A DNA stretch of 64,000 bases from Acidimicrobiales bacterium (GCA_025463925.1 JAODBK010000100.1:62001-126000), one strand, 5' to 3'. Positions 25,483 through 34,775 are shown, counted from the stretch's first letter. Notes: generated by a model from the letters alone, not told the origin. A program made the numbers and translations.

Positions 25483-26819
25483 TGGCCGCGCCTCGGTGGT
25501 TGGGACTGCGGGGACCGGCCGGGTTCGTCGCGGCGCGAACCGGATGGAGTGTGGGGCAGGCGTACACCGCGCTCCTCGGCTTCACGGTCGTCGTCTTCCT
25601 CGTCGGGGTCGGCATACCGCCGGTGCTCCGCCACGGCGACTTCGTCATCCCGCGCCCGCTCTCGTTCCCAAGCGCGCGTCGTGCCGCGGTGGCGCCGGTC
25701 CACCAGCCGGCCGCGCCCGCCTTCAGTGCGACGCGGGTCGCGGCGTCGGCGCCGGCACCGTTTGCGGACGAGGGCGCCAGCGTCGCTGTCGGATCGGAGG
25801 TCGCGCCCGATGTCGTCAGCTCGGCAGCACCGGCCTACGACGACGGCGGGTCGTTCGGCACCATGGTGGTGCTGGCCCACGTGCCTTCTCCAGGATCACC
25901 GGAAGGCGTGGTCTCGGCTCCCGACGGCTCGTTCTGGGTCGTCACGAACGACCGCGCCGCGTCGGGTGGCGGACCGTCGCTGATCCTGCACTTCGACGCG
26001 TCCGGGCACCTGGCCCGGTCGTACCCCGTCGAGGGCCAGCAGCGGGGGCGCACCTCGGGGCTCACCGGGGTCACCCTCGGCCCGGACGGCGCCGTCTATG
26101 CCCTCAACGTCGCACCGCCGATCGTCATCCGACTCGACCCCGTCACTGGCCGGCAGGTCGAGTACAGCCATCTGCCCGACCTGCCGTCGTGCGTGACGGC
26201 CGTCGCGCTGACCGGGTGCGAGCCGTCGCCCGTCGACCACCAGCCCGTGCCGCGCGGCGCCGCCTTCGACCGAAGCGGCCGCTTGCTGGTCACCGACGGC
26301 GGCCAAGCCACGGTATGGCGGGTTCCTGCCGGCGGTGGCAACCCGAGCATCTGGCACCAGTCGACCGACTACGCAGGTGACCGTGGCCTGGCCGGCGTGG
26401 CCCTCGACGGCGCCGGCAGTGTCGTCCTCTCGGTCACCACGTCGCTGTTGGCCGTCGACGGCACGGGCGCCGTGTATCTCGTGCACACCAAGGGCGACGG
26501 TGGCGCCGGCGACCGCATGCAGTTGGCAAAGACCCCGGCCGGCGGGCAGCCCGTCGGCCTCGCGATCGGCGCCAGCGGTTCCGTCTACGTGGCGCTGCAG
26601 GGAGCCAACCGCGTGCTGGTACTGGCGCCGAACGGGACCCGCCGCGACGAGCTGCCGCACAGCAGCAGCCCGTCCGAGCCTCGATTCGACGGACCAGTCG
26701 GGTTGGCGTTCCGGGGCCAATCGTTGCTGGTCACGAACCAGTCGCCGTCGGCCCACGATCCGGCGGCGTGGACGGTCATGCGTCTCGCGGTCGGCGAAAC
26801 GACGGTCTCGGTGGCGTGA
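25482..26819 (+). CDS. Membrane-anchored beta-propeller (SMP-30/NHL-like) protein
   Basis: A 445-aa protein with an N-terminal transmembrane segment at about 24-45 (AYTALLGFTVVVFLVGVGIP) and a Pro/Ala-rich linker. From about residue 125 it has a repeat-rich region like SMP-30/NHL six-bladed propellers: PEGVVSAPDGSFWVV, LTGVTLGPDGAVYAL, PRGAAFDRSGRLLVTDGG, LAGVALDGAGSVVLS and PVGLAIGASGSVYVA. The propeller should lie outside the membrane. It sits between the transporter and the binding protein, joined to the former by TGATG. It may bind or hydrolyse the substrate (lactonase type) before uptake, which is inferred. Confidence 0.85.
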   Translation: MAAPRWLGLRGPAGFVAARTGWSVGQAYTALLGFTVVVFLVGVGIPPVLRHGDFVIPRPLSFPSARRAAVAPVHQPAAPAFSATRVAASAPAPFADEGASVAVGSEVAPDVVSSAAPAYDDGGSFGTMVVLAHVPSPGSPEGVVSAPDGSFWVVTNDRAASGGGPSLILHFDASGHLARSYPVEGQQRGRTSGLTGVTLGPDGAVYALNVAPPIVIRLDPVTGRQVEYSHLPDLPSCVTAVALTGCEPSPVDHQPVPRGAAFDRSGRLLVTDGGQATVWRVPAGGGNPSIWHQSTDYAGDRGLAGVALDGAGSVVLSVTTSLLAVDGTGAVYLVHTKGDGGAGDRMQLAKTPAGGQPVGLAIGASGSVYVALQGANRVLVLAPNGTRRDELPHSSSPSEPRFDGPVGLAFRGQSLLVTNQSPSAHDPAAWTVMRLAVGETTVSVA

Positions 26820-26839
26820 ACGGATGAGGAGATGAAGCG

Positions 26840-28378
26840 GTGGTGATTGGTGAATCGTCGATGCGACGGCGGGAGCGGAGCTACGGCATCGTCATCGGCG
26901 CCGTTCTCGGGGCGCTGCTGACCGGGTTGCTGCTGCCGTACCTGGTTGCGTCTTCCGGCAGCGAGAAGTCCCTGGCAGCGGGTCGTGGGGCCAGCGGCGC
27001 CGATGTGAACGGCGGGGCCGGCGCCGCTCAGGCACTCGGCGAGGGTGGTGCCTCACCCTCGGCCGCGGCGAACGGCGGGAACCCGTCGGGGGCTTCGGTG
27101 ACGGGCGCCGGTGCCACGCTGGCCGGCGGCGCTGCCGGGTCGGCGACGTCGGGCCTCATCGCCACCGACCGGGGTGTGACCGCGACCACCATCAAGGTCG
27201 GAGTGCTCATTCTCGACCTCGGCGGTGCCGGGAAGTACGGATTCAACATCCCAGGCTTCTCGACCGAACAGCAGCGCGCCGCGTGGACCGCCTACATCAA
27301 CGAGCTCAACACCAACGGTGGCATCAAGGGTCGCCGCGTCGTCCCGGTGTTCCAGAACTTCGACATCACCAATCGAGACAGCATGCGCGCCGCCTGTCTG
27401 GCCCTCACGCAGGACGCCCGGGTGTTCATCGTGTTCGAGGCGTCGGCGTTCGACGGTCCCGCGGTCCTCTGCATCACCGAAGAGAACCGCACGCCGATGT
27501 TCATGGTCGGATCGCTCGGGACGCCGGAAGAGTGGTACCAGCGATCGCGCGGCTACCTGTTCACCATGTTCCAGTCAGGCGATCGCACCATGCGGAACTT
27601 CGCTTGGGAGTTCGACCAGATGGGCGAGCTGAAGGGCAAGCGGATCGGCATCCTCGGTGGCGATGACCCGGGTCACCACGCGCAAATCGACGTCCTGCAA
27701 AAGTCGCTCGAAGACCTTGGCCACCGCGTCGTCCACCGGTCGAACCTTTCCTATGACCTCGGCACTGGATCGTCGCAGATCCCGCTCGAGGTCCAGCAGA
27801 TGCGAAGCGCCGGTGTGAACGCGATCATGCTGGCGGCCAACACCGTCTACACCGCGCAGTTCGTGCGGGCCGCTGACGCGCAGGGCTACACACCCCGCTA
27901 CTACATGTCCGATTGGCAGTCGCTTTCGAACGCCCAGGGCCTGCCGGACAGCTTCGACGGCAGCCTGGCGGTGACTTCTTCCAACCAAGGTGACCGGGAT
28001 CGCAAGATCCCGGGCTACGAGCAGCCGTATGACGCCAGTTGCGCGGCCCGCATGGTGCGCGCCACCGGCAAGCAGTACGACGACACCGGCGTCCCGTACA
28101 ACAACGACATCCGCACCTGCACGCTGCTCGACCTGTTCACGGCCGCGGCCCGGTCGCTGGATCCCAACGGCTTGACCCGCGACGCGTTCAGCGCCGCCAT
28201 GCAGCGACTCGGGAAGGTGCAGATGGCGGCCTTCCCGCCGGAGGCCTCGTTCAGCCCGGGCAAGTTCAGTGGCGCAGACTATGTGCGGATTCAGCGGTAC
28301 GAGAAGAGCCGGCCGTGCTTCGGCGGGACCCGCGGCTGCATGTATCCGATCACGGGCTTCCACAAGAGCCGGTACTGA
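26840..28378 (+). CDS. ABC importer substrate-binding protein, Peripla_BP_6 type
   Basis: A 512-aa binding protein. The GTG at 26840 follows AGGAG by 9 bases; an ATG at 26861 (MRRRERSYGIVIGAVLG) is the alternative. The basic N-terminus precedes a hydrophobic segment (IVIGAVLGALLTGLLLPYLV) without a lipobox. A Gly/Ala-rich linker extends to about residue 110, and the ligand fold begins at DRGVTATTIKVGVLILD. CIT, CAA and CTLL cysteines lie in the fold. The product probably delivers ligand to the LivHMG chain encoded upstream. The stop overlaps the ABC1-like gene (TGATG). Confidence 0.92.
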   Translation: MVIGESSMRRRERSYGIVIGAVLGALLTGLLLPYLVASSGSEKSLAAGRGASGADVNGGAGAAQALGEGGASPSAAANGGNPSGASVTGAGATLAGGAAGSATSGLIATDRGVTATTIKVGVLILDLGGAGKYGFNIPGFSTEQQRAAWTAYINELNTNGGIKGRRVVPVFQNFDITNRDSMRAACLALTQDARVFIVFEASAFDGPAVLCITEENRTPMFMVGSLGTPEEWYQRSRGYLFTMFQSGDRTMRNFAWEFDQMGELKGKRIGILGGDDPGHHAQIDVLQKSLEDLGHRVVHRSNLSYDLGTGSSQIPLEVQQMRSAGVNAIMLAANTVYTAQFVRAADAQGYTPRYYMSDWQSLSNAQGLPDSFDGSLAVTSSNQGDRDRKIPGYEQPYDASCAARMVRATGKQYDDTGVPYNNDIRTCTLLDLFTAAARSLDPNGLTRDAFSAAMQRLGKVQMAAFPPEASFSPGKFSGADYVRIQRYEKSRPCFGGTRGCMYPITGFHKSRY

Positions 28379-30423
28379 TGCGCGTCGAAGTCAGAGAGCG
28401 ACAGGCAACGAAGGCGCCAGCGGCGCGTCGCGTTGCCGGCCGCGTGCCGACGACCTGGGCGGTGCTGCGGCTGCTGGGCGCATTCGCTTCCTTCTTCGCC
28501 CGGTTCGCGACGGTCGACGCTGTGGCCGCGCTCACCAGACGACGGCCACTGGCGGTGTCGGTGGCCCGGCGTCTCGAACGCACCCTTGCCCGCCTGGGGC
28601 CGAGCTACGTACGTCTGGCCGGGCTGCTCCGATCCCACGCCGCGGTCCGACCGAGCGCGGCCTTGAGGGGTTTCGGTTCGTCCGGTGACGCCGCGCCGCG
28701 CCGGGCCCAACCTCCTCCCGTCCCGCCGCAGGTGGTGGAAGACGTCGTCACGCGTTCGCTGGGGCCGATTGGCATCATCTTCGCCACTTTCGATCCGTCC
28801 CCAATGGTGGTGACTGCCATGGCGCAGCTCCACGCCGCCGTTCTTGCTGACGGACGCGAAGTGCTGGTCAAGGTGCGCCGTCCGCGGCGCCTCGGCCGGT
28901 CAGCCGACGATCGGCTTGGCTCTGAACTGTGCGCCCAGGTCATGACTCGCCTGCTGCCGCGAGGCGTCACCGTCGACCGGTCTCGGTTGGCCCGCCACCT
29001 CGACGAGGTGCTCGAGACCGAGCTCGACCTCCGGGTCGAGGCGGCCGAGCAGGAATGTATCGCCGAGGAACTGTCCATGTGGACCGAGGATGTCGTGGTG
29101 CCGCGGCCGTTGCCCGGCATGGTGACCGCCGATGTGCTCGTCATGACGCGACTCGACGGCGTTGCCATCGCCGACGCGCGCGATGGCCAGACGGCGGCTC
29201 GTCTCGATCACGTGGTCGACGCCCTCCTGTGGCAGGCCACCCGGACGGGCGTGTTCCACGCCGACCTTCGCGCCGCCAACCTGGTCGCGCTCCCCGACGG
29301 TCGTGTTGGCCTTCTCGATTTCAGCCACTGCGGTCGCCTCGCCGAGGACCAGCGATGTGGGCTGGCCGATCTGTTCGAGGGCATCGCCGGGGGAGAGGTT
29401 CACCGGCAACTCCGGGCATTCGACCAGCTCGGATTGCTCGATGCGGGTGTCGACCGGAGGGCGCTTTTGGCCGACATGGCCTGGGCCGATCGTCTACCCG
29501 GCGGGTCCTGGGCCATCGATGTTCTCCGAGAGTTGCCGCGGCTGTGCGCCGTGATGGCCGACCGTGGCGTTCAGCTCCCAGTGCCACTGTTCCTGTTTGC
29601 TGCCGACCTCGTCCATCTTCGAGCGGCCGCGCTCGACCTCGGGGTGCCACTCGATGTCGGTCGCGGCATCGCGCGGCGGTCGTCGCGTGCGTCCCTCCCG
29701 GACGCAGTGCCGAGCGACGGACCTCCACTCAACGCGGCGGAGCTCGCCGCAGCTTTTCCGCGCCAGACGCTGGAGACTCGCCCGTCGCTCAAGGACGTGC
29801 TTCCCGTGCTGGGCCGCGTGAGTCGCTCGATGAGCCCCGAGGGCGCGAGCCCAGTGATCACGTTCGCGCCGTTCGCAATCTTCCTGGCTCTCAGTCGCAG
29901 CGCCGGGACGGTGCCGGCTGTACTTACCGCGACGCTGAGCACGCTGGCCATCAGCGGCTATCGGAAGGTGAGGACCGGCGCCACCGACGCGACGATGAAG
30001 GTCGTCACCGGTCTGATCCTGGTCCAAGGCATCTTCGGCCTGGTGTTCCGTTCGGGCAAGGCGTTCTTCGCGCCACTGCTGATCTTCCCGACGCTGACAG
30101 GCATTGTGCTCTGCCTTTCCGTGATGGTTGGCTGGCCACTGTTCGGGGTGGTAGCCGACGCGATATGGCCACTGCCCCCCGCCGTTCGTCACGATCCGGC
30201 CGTAGCCCGGCCGTACGCGACGCTCACTGTGGTTGTCGCCCTCTTCAACTTCGCGATCGTGGCCGTGAACCTGTGGCTCATGCTGACCGTTTCCGCAGAG
30301 GTCTTTGCCGGGCTGAGCTTCGTCATCATGCAAGTCCAGGGGCCGATGCTTCTCGTTCCTCTGTGGGCGGCCTGCCGGATCGCCGCTCGAGGCGCCGCCA
30401 TCGAGCGCCGTCTGCTCTCATGA
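28378..30423 (+). CDS. Divergent ABC1/UbiB-like protein fused to a C-terminal membrane domain
   Basis: A 681-aa protein. Residues about 60-430 follow the UbiB layout, but key motifs are altered. The KxGQ site reads RLAG (79-82, in LGPSYVRLAGLL), the catalytic loop is FHADLRAANL (about 294-302), and the DFG site is DFS (LLDFSHCG). The lysine of VLVKVRRP is kept. Residues about 490-600 and 610-660 add five or so membrane helices resembling VC0807/DUF3159-type proteins. It may be a degenerate kinase that has become a scaffold or regulator. The ATG overlaps the binding-protein stop (TGATG), which ties it to the importer operon. The longer upstream frame is a shadow of that gene. Confidence 0.82.
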   Translation: MRVEVRERQATKAPAARRVAGRVPTTWAVLRLLGAFASFFARFATVDAVAALTRRRPLAVSVARRLERTLARLGPSYVRLAGLLRSHAAVRPSAALRGFGSSGDAAPRRAQPPPVPPQVVEDVVTRSLGPIGIIFATFDPSPMVVTAMAQLHAAVLADGREVLVKVRRPRRLGRSADDRLGSELCAQVMTRLLPRGVTVDRSRLARHLDEVLETELDLRVEAAEQECIAEELSMWTEDVVVPRPLPGMVTADVLVMTRLDGVAIADARDGQTAARLDHVVDALLWQATRTGVFHADLRAANLVALPDGRVGLLDFSHCGRLAEDQRCGLADLFEGIAGGEVHRQLRAFDQLGLLDAGVDRRALLADMAWADRLPGGSWAIDVLRELPRLCAVMADRGVQLPVPLFLFAADLVHLRAAALDLGVPLDVGRGIARRSSRASLPDAVPSDGPPLNAAELAAAFPRQTLETRPSLKDVLPVLGRVSRSMSPEGASPVITFAPFAIFLALSRSAGTVPAVLTATLSTLAISGYRKVRTGATDATMKVVTGLILVQGIFGLVFRSGKAFFAPLLIFPTLTGIVLCLSVMVGWPLFGVVADAIWPLPPAVRHDPAVARPYATLTVVVALFNFAIVAVNLWLMLTVSAEVFAGLSFVIMQVQGPMLLVPLWAACRIAARGAAIERRLLS

Positions 30424-30564
30424 CCAAGTCCTGACAGCGGTTCGTGCGGTGCCTTCGAAGTGGCTGAAGGGTGCCACCAGCAACGCACGCTGCTGACCCG
30501 CACCTTCGCATCGTGCGACTCATTCAGAGCGCTCGCGTGCCTTGACGCCGACAAATGGGCCATG

Positions 30565-30580
30565 TTAGGCATTCGCCTAA
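30565..30580. promoter_or_regulatory. Palindromic operator, cassette 3
   Basis: TTAGGCATTCGCCTAA has 6-base arms TTAGGC/GCCTAA. A near copy, TTAGGCATATGCCCAA, lies at 45632-45647, beside a TetR gene (44867-45478). One regulator may control both the cassette 3 importer operon and the 45.7 kb amidohydrolase. Confidence 0.55.
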
Positions 30581-30597
30581 ACATTCGGGAGGCGGCC

Positions 30598-30720
30598 ATG
30601 ACTGGGGGTCGGTTGGGTATGGCGATCGCGTTGCTGGTGAGGCCTCGCGCCGGCGGCGCGAGGTGCGCGTCGCGTGCGTCGGGGCCGGCTGATTCGTCAC
30701 GAGGAGCCGGGCGGCGCTAG
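30598..30720 (+). CDS. Possible 40-aa leader peptide
   Basis: The ATG at 30598 follows GGGAGG by 5 bases, one of the best ribosome sites in the region. The product (MTGGRLGMAIALLVRP, then an Arg/Ala/Ser-rich tail) matches nothing I know. It ends 38 bases before the importer start, which lacks a ribosome site. It could be a leader that couples translation, or a decayed gene start. Confidence 0.3.
   Translation: MTGGRLGMAIALLVRPRAGGARCASRASGPADSSRGAGRR
30643..30663. repeat. Perfect 9-base inverted repeat
   Basis: CCTCGCGCC and GGCGCGAGG are separated by GGC, giving a very stable RNA hairpin in the leader of cassette 3. No T-run follows, so a simple intrinsic terminator is unlikely. It could act in attenuation together with the short frame that spans it. 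Confidence 0.4.
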
Positions 30721-30758
30721 CGGCGGGAGTTTCCGTCCGCAACGGCAGCTACGCGATC

Positions 30759-33700
30759 GTGACTTCGACATTGGTTGGCTCATCCGGCGGCCGGTGGTGG
30801 CCATGGTTGATCTGGGTGATCGCATTTGCCCTTGCCTTGATCTCTTCGGCGCCCGCCAGCCGCAGGACTTTCCGGCATTGGTTCGCTGCGGCGCGACGAC
30901 GTGATGCTCAGCTTCGTGATCTGATCGGTCGGGACGGCTTTCGGAGAGCGGGGCCAACGTTCCTCACCGCAGCCGTGTTGGGTCTGGCCTGGGCCGGCAT
31001 GCGAGTGTTGCTACCGAAGGGTCTACCGAACGGAATCCTCCTCCTCGGCGTCATCCTCGGCTCGCTCACAGGACTCACCGCTGTCGGGCTGGTGCTCGTC
31101 TACAGGGTCGTTCGCGCCATCAATCTCGCACAGGCGGAGATCGGTGGCCTGGCGGCCGCGACTGCTCTCGTTCTCATCATCGGCCGGCATGTCCCATACC
31201 TGATCGCAGTGCCCTGCGGGCTTGTGGTCGCGGCCGCTGCTGGTCTGGTGGTCGAGGCGATCATGTACCGGCTCCGCGATGCCCCACGGCTCATTGTGAC
31301 GGTCGCGACCATTGGGATAGCCCAGATCGTGGCCGGCTTCGAGATCCTGCTGCCGCACCTTGCATCCCATCTCGGGCCCTCCACGCAGTTCACCACGCCG
31401 TTCCATTTTCGTTTTGGGGTGTCACCAGTCACGTTCACCGGCGATTCGCTCGCGGTTGTTGTGGTGGTGCCCGTCGTAGTGGCGGCGACCGGGCTGTTGG
31501 TCATGCGCACGGATTCTGGCCGCGCATTGCGGGCGGTGGCGGACTCGGACGAAAGGGCGTTGCTGGTTGGCATCCCGATCCGTCGCATATTGAGGATTGC
31601 GTGGGTTTCGGCGGCGGTGCTGTCGGCCATCGGAGCGCTGCTCACCGTTCCGATTCTTGGATCCCGACCTGGTGAGGCTGTCGGACCAGCGGCACTCCTG
31701 GCTCCCTTGGCCGCGGCGGCGATCGGCCGTATGGAGAGCTTGAAGGTGACGTTCGTTGCGGCGATTGCGCTGGGGATCCTGCAGCAGGCGATCTATTGGT
31801 CCTATCCGTCGTTCGTATCAGTCTCGGATCTGGTCATGTTCGGCGTCATCGCGATCAGCTTGTTGTTGTCGCGCCGCTCGATGTCGAGAGTCCGCGATCT
31901 GGGATTGGGTCGCTTCTCCGCAACTCGTGAGCCGCGTCCCGTTGCGCCAGAGCTGGCTCAGCGCCCTCGTATCCGGACCATGCGAGCCGGTGGTCGGGTC
32001 CTGGTGATCGCTGTCGCGCTCGCCCTGCCGCTAGTGCTCTCGCCCGCAAATGTGACCGTGGCGACCTACATGGCCATCTTCGCGATGGTCACCCTGTCGC
32101 TGGTCGTCTTGTCCGGGTGGGCGGGCCAGGTCAGCTTGGGTCACTTCGCCTTCGTTGGCCTCGGTGCCGCGATCACGGCCGAGTTGATGACCGTGCACGG
32201 CCTCGACCTCTTTGCCGCGCTTGCCCTTGCCGGGCTGGTCGCAGCGCTCGCGTCGGTTGTCGTGGGACTGCCGGTGCTCAGGCTCTCCGGGCAGTTCGCC
32301 GCAGTGACCACACTGGCCTTTGCAATACCGGTTTCGAGCATCCTCTTGAACGCTGTCCACTTCCGGTCGTTCAATCCCGTCAGCCTGGGCCGCCCGGTTC
32401 TCTTGGAGCGCTTTCCGCTGGACAGCACTCGCAGCTTCTATTACTTCTGCATTGGGGCGCTCGTCGTTACCTATGTGCTGGTGCGCAACGTCCGTGCCAG
32501 CCGGCTGGGCCGGACGCTGATAGCGGTACGGGACAACGAGCTGGCGGCGGCGAGCTGGAGCATCAGCCCGGCGCGCGCCAAGACGATTGCCTACGCCACA
32601 GCGGGAGCGATAGCGGGTGTCGCTGGCGGCCTCTACGCAATCGGTCTGCGCGGGATGCCCTCGCAGGGGTTCTCGCCGCTCCTGAGCTTGCAGGTGTTCA
32701 CGATGGTGGTCATCGGTGGGCTTGGCTCAGTGCAAGGCGCGATCGTCGGCGCGATCTACGTGGTTGCCGTGCAGTCACTCTTCGGCGGCGTGACGTCGTA
32801 TGTCGTAGGCGTCGCACGCTCGTTGTCATTCCTACTGACGGGCGGCGGACTGTTGCTCATCCTGGTGCAGTACCCGGACGGCTTGGGCGGAATGCTGTTC
32901 CGTGCTCGCGACTGGTTGTACGCACGGATCTCGGGCGCTCCGCAGTCAAGGTTGGGGCTCGATGCTCCTTCGGACGGGACAGCCGCGGGTGCCGGCACGG
33001 CGGAGCCAGGGGAGGAGCAGGCAGGGAGGGTGCCACTTCTCACATGGGCCGGCATCGACGCGGGCTACGACAAGGTCCAGGTGCTCTTCGATGCGCAAGG
33101 GAGCATTGGAGGGGGCGAGGTTTTGGCGTTGTTGGGCACGAACGGGGCTGGGAAGTCGACGGTGCTGCGCGTGCTCTCAGGCATCTGCACGCCGAGCGGC
33201 GGACGAGTGCAGTTCGACGGAGTCGACATCACGTCCGCCACGCCCGGCCGTCGACTTGGCCTCGGAATCGTCACCGTTCAAGGGGGCCACGGTGTCTTTC
33301 CATCCTTGACCGTCGACGAGAATCTTCGGCTCATGGGCTGGACCGTGCGCAAGGACCACGGTCGCCTGTCCGCGGCCATTGGCCGCGTGTACGAGACATT
33401 CCCTCGACTGGCCGAGCGGCGCGGTGAGCTGGCTGGACAGCTCTCAGGGGGTGAGCAGCAGATGCTGGCGACGTCGCAAGCCCTGATTTGTCCGACGAGG
33501 GTGTTGCTGATCGACGAGCTCACCCTCGGACTGGCACCGGCGGCGGTCACTGCTCTGTTTGGCGCCATCGGACTGCTGGTCGCTGAGGGGACGACGGTGC
33601 TTCTCGTCGAGCAGTCGCTGAACACGGCAGCCTTGATTGCCGAGCGGTGCCTGTTCATGGAACGCGGTCAGACGCGGTACTCGGGCTCGATCGCCGGCCT

Positions 33701-34775
33701 GCTGGAACGAGATGATTTGGCGAGGTCCGTGTTCTTGCGGGAGTCGAGTCGTGCGGTACGCGACAAGATTCAGGTCTCGACAGCCCGGACGACCGCAGCC
33801 GGGCAGGCGTCCGCGACGGCCCTCCAAGCCGTCGGCCTCGCGAAGTGTTTTGGCGGGATCAATGCGCTTCAGGATGTTTCGCTCGACGTCACCAGCGGCG
33901 AGATCACCGGACTCATCGGCGCGAATGGAGCCGGCAAGACGACGCTCCTCGACGTCTGCTCGGGATTCGTCGTGCCTGACTCAGGAAGCGTCTCCTTCGC
34001 GGGTCACGACATCACCGAACTCCCCGCTCATGATCGCGCGGAGCTTGGACTGGGACGCCTGTTTCAGGACGCCCGGTTGGTCCCTGCGATGACAGTGAGG
34101 GAGTCCGTGGTGACCGCCCAGGAGCGGCACCTCGCCGTTCGTGAGCCTCTGGCGTGCATCTTGGGACTGTCGGCCGCTGGCGAATCCGAGAGGGTGGCGC
34201 TGGCGCACGCAGAGGACCTGATCGAGCTGTTCGGGCTCGGCGAGTACGCCAACTCCTTTGTGCGAGAGCTTTCGACCGGAACCCGGAGGATTGTCGAACT
34301 GGCGTGCGCGGTGGCTCACGAACCGTCGGTCCTGTTGCTTGACGAACCCACCGCGGGGATTGCCCAACGGGAAGTCGAGGCGCTGGCACAGCTGCTCAGC
34401 GATCTTCGGTCGAGTCTCGGCCTCACGTTGCTGATCGTCGAGCACGATCTCAACTTCATCCATGGCATTGCCGACCGGCTGGTCTGCATGGACCTTGGCC
34501 GCGAGCTCGTGACAGGTGAACCCGACGCGGTGCTGAGCGATCCCGAGGTGCTGCATGCCTATTTCGGGATCGACAACGACCGTCGCGGCCGGAGGAAATC
34601 GACGCAATCGACGAAGTCGCAGACGGGCGAAAGGGCGATGGCAGGGACCGCTTCGGCCACGCGTGATCGGTCCCGCAAGGTGGCGGGGGCACGGCCGGGA
34701 ACGGCACGCACGGCTCGCGAGCGAACGGCGAAACCTGAACCCGCTCACCGTCCCAAGGAGGAGGGACAACCATGA
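30759..34775 (+). CDS. All-in-one ABC importer: LivH-LivM-LivF-LivG fusion
   Basis: A 1338-aa chain with every cytoplasmic and membrane part of a Liv importer. Order: extra N-terminal hydrophobic region (about 1-90), LivH (about 90-365, VLVYRVVRAINLAQAEIGG), LivM (about 410-720), LivF-type ATPase (about 765-1000, Walker A GTNGAGKS near 792, GIVTVQGGHGVFPSLTV, LSGGEQQM) and LivG-type ATPase (about 1020-1270, Walker A GANGAGKT near 1053, LSTGTRRIVEL), then a basic Lys/Arg/Thr tail. The GTG at 30759 is the only upstream start after an in-frame stop, and it lacks a ribosome site; a shorter form is possible. The stop overlaps the binding protein (ATGA). Liv systems normally use four separate proteins. 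Confidence 0.92.
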   Translation: MTSTLVGSSGGRWWPWLIWVIAFALALISSAPASRRTFRHWFAAARRRDAQLRDLIGRDGFRRAGPTFLTAAVLGLAWAGMRVLLPKGLPNGILLLGVILGSLTGLTAVGLVLVYRVVRAINLAQAEIGGLAAATALVLIIGRHVPYLIAVPCGLVVAAAAGLVVEAIMYRLRDAPRLIVTVATIGIAQIVAGFEILLPHLASHLGPSTQFTTPFHFRFGVSPVTFTGDSLAVVVVVPVVVAATGLLVMRTDSGRALRAVADSDERALLVGIPIRRILRIAWVSAAVLSAIGALLTVPILGSRPGEAVGPAALLAPLAAAAIGRMESLKVTFVAAIALGILQQAIYWSYPSFVSVSDLVMFGVIAISLLLSRRSMSRVRDLGLGRFSATREPRPVAPELAQRPRIRTMRAGGRVLVIAVALALPLVLSPANVTVATYMAIFAMVTLSLVVLSGWAGQVSLGHFAFVGLGAAITAELMTVHGLDLFAALALAGLVAALASVVVGLPVLRLSGQFAAVTTLAFAIPVSSILLNAVHFRSFNPVSLGRPVLLERFPLDSTRSFYYFCIGALVVTYVLVRNVRASRLGRTLIAVRDNELAAASWSISPARAKTIAYATAGAIAGVAGGLYAIGLRGMPSQGFSPLLSLQVFTMVVIGGLGSVQGAIVGAIYVVAVQSLFGGVTSYVVGVARSLSFLLTGGGLLLILVQYPDGLGGMLFRARDWLYARISGAPQSRLGLDAPSDGTAAGAGTAEPGEEQAGRVPLLTWAGIDAGYDKVQVLFDAQGSIGGGEVLALLGTNGAGKSTVLRVLSGICTPSGGRVQFDGVDITSATPGRRLGLGIVTVQGGHGVFPSLTVDENLRLMGWTVRKDHGRLSAAIGRVYETFPRLAERRGELAGQLSGGEQQMLATSQALICPTRVLLIDELTLGLAPAAVTALFGAIGLLVAEGTTVLLVEQSLNTAALIAERCLFMERGQTRYSGSIAGLLERDDLARSVFLRESSRAVRDKIQVSTARTTAAGQASATALQAVGLAKCFGGINALQDVSLDVTSGEITGLIGANGAGKTTLLDVCSGFVVPDSGSVSFAGHDITELPAHDRAELGLGRLFQDARLVPAMTVRESVVTAQERHLAVREPLACILGLSAAGESERVALAHAEDLIELFGLGEYANSFVRELSTGTRRIVELACAVAHEPSVLLLDEPTAGIAQREVEALAQLLSDLRSSLGLTLLIVEHDLNFIHGIADRLVCMDLGRELVTGEPDAVLSDPEVLHAYFGIDNDRRGRRKSTQSTKSQTGERAMAGTASATRDRSRKVAGARPGTARTARERTAKPEPAHRPKEEGQP

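Larger units (their letters stand above)
30424..30758. other. Intergenic control region of importer cassette 3
   Basis: These 335 bases separate the end of cassette 2 from the first long gene of cassette 3. They hold a 16-base operator-like palindrome (30565-30580), a short frame with a good ribosome site (30598-30720) and a perfect 9-base hairpin (30643-30663). I saw no RNA gene. Confidence 0.6.
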
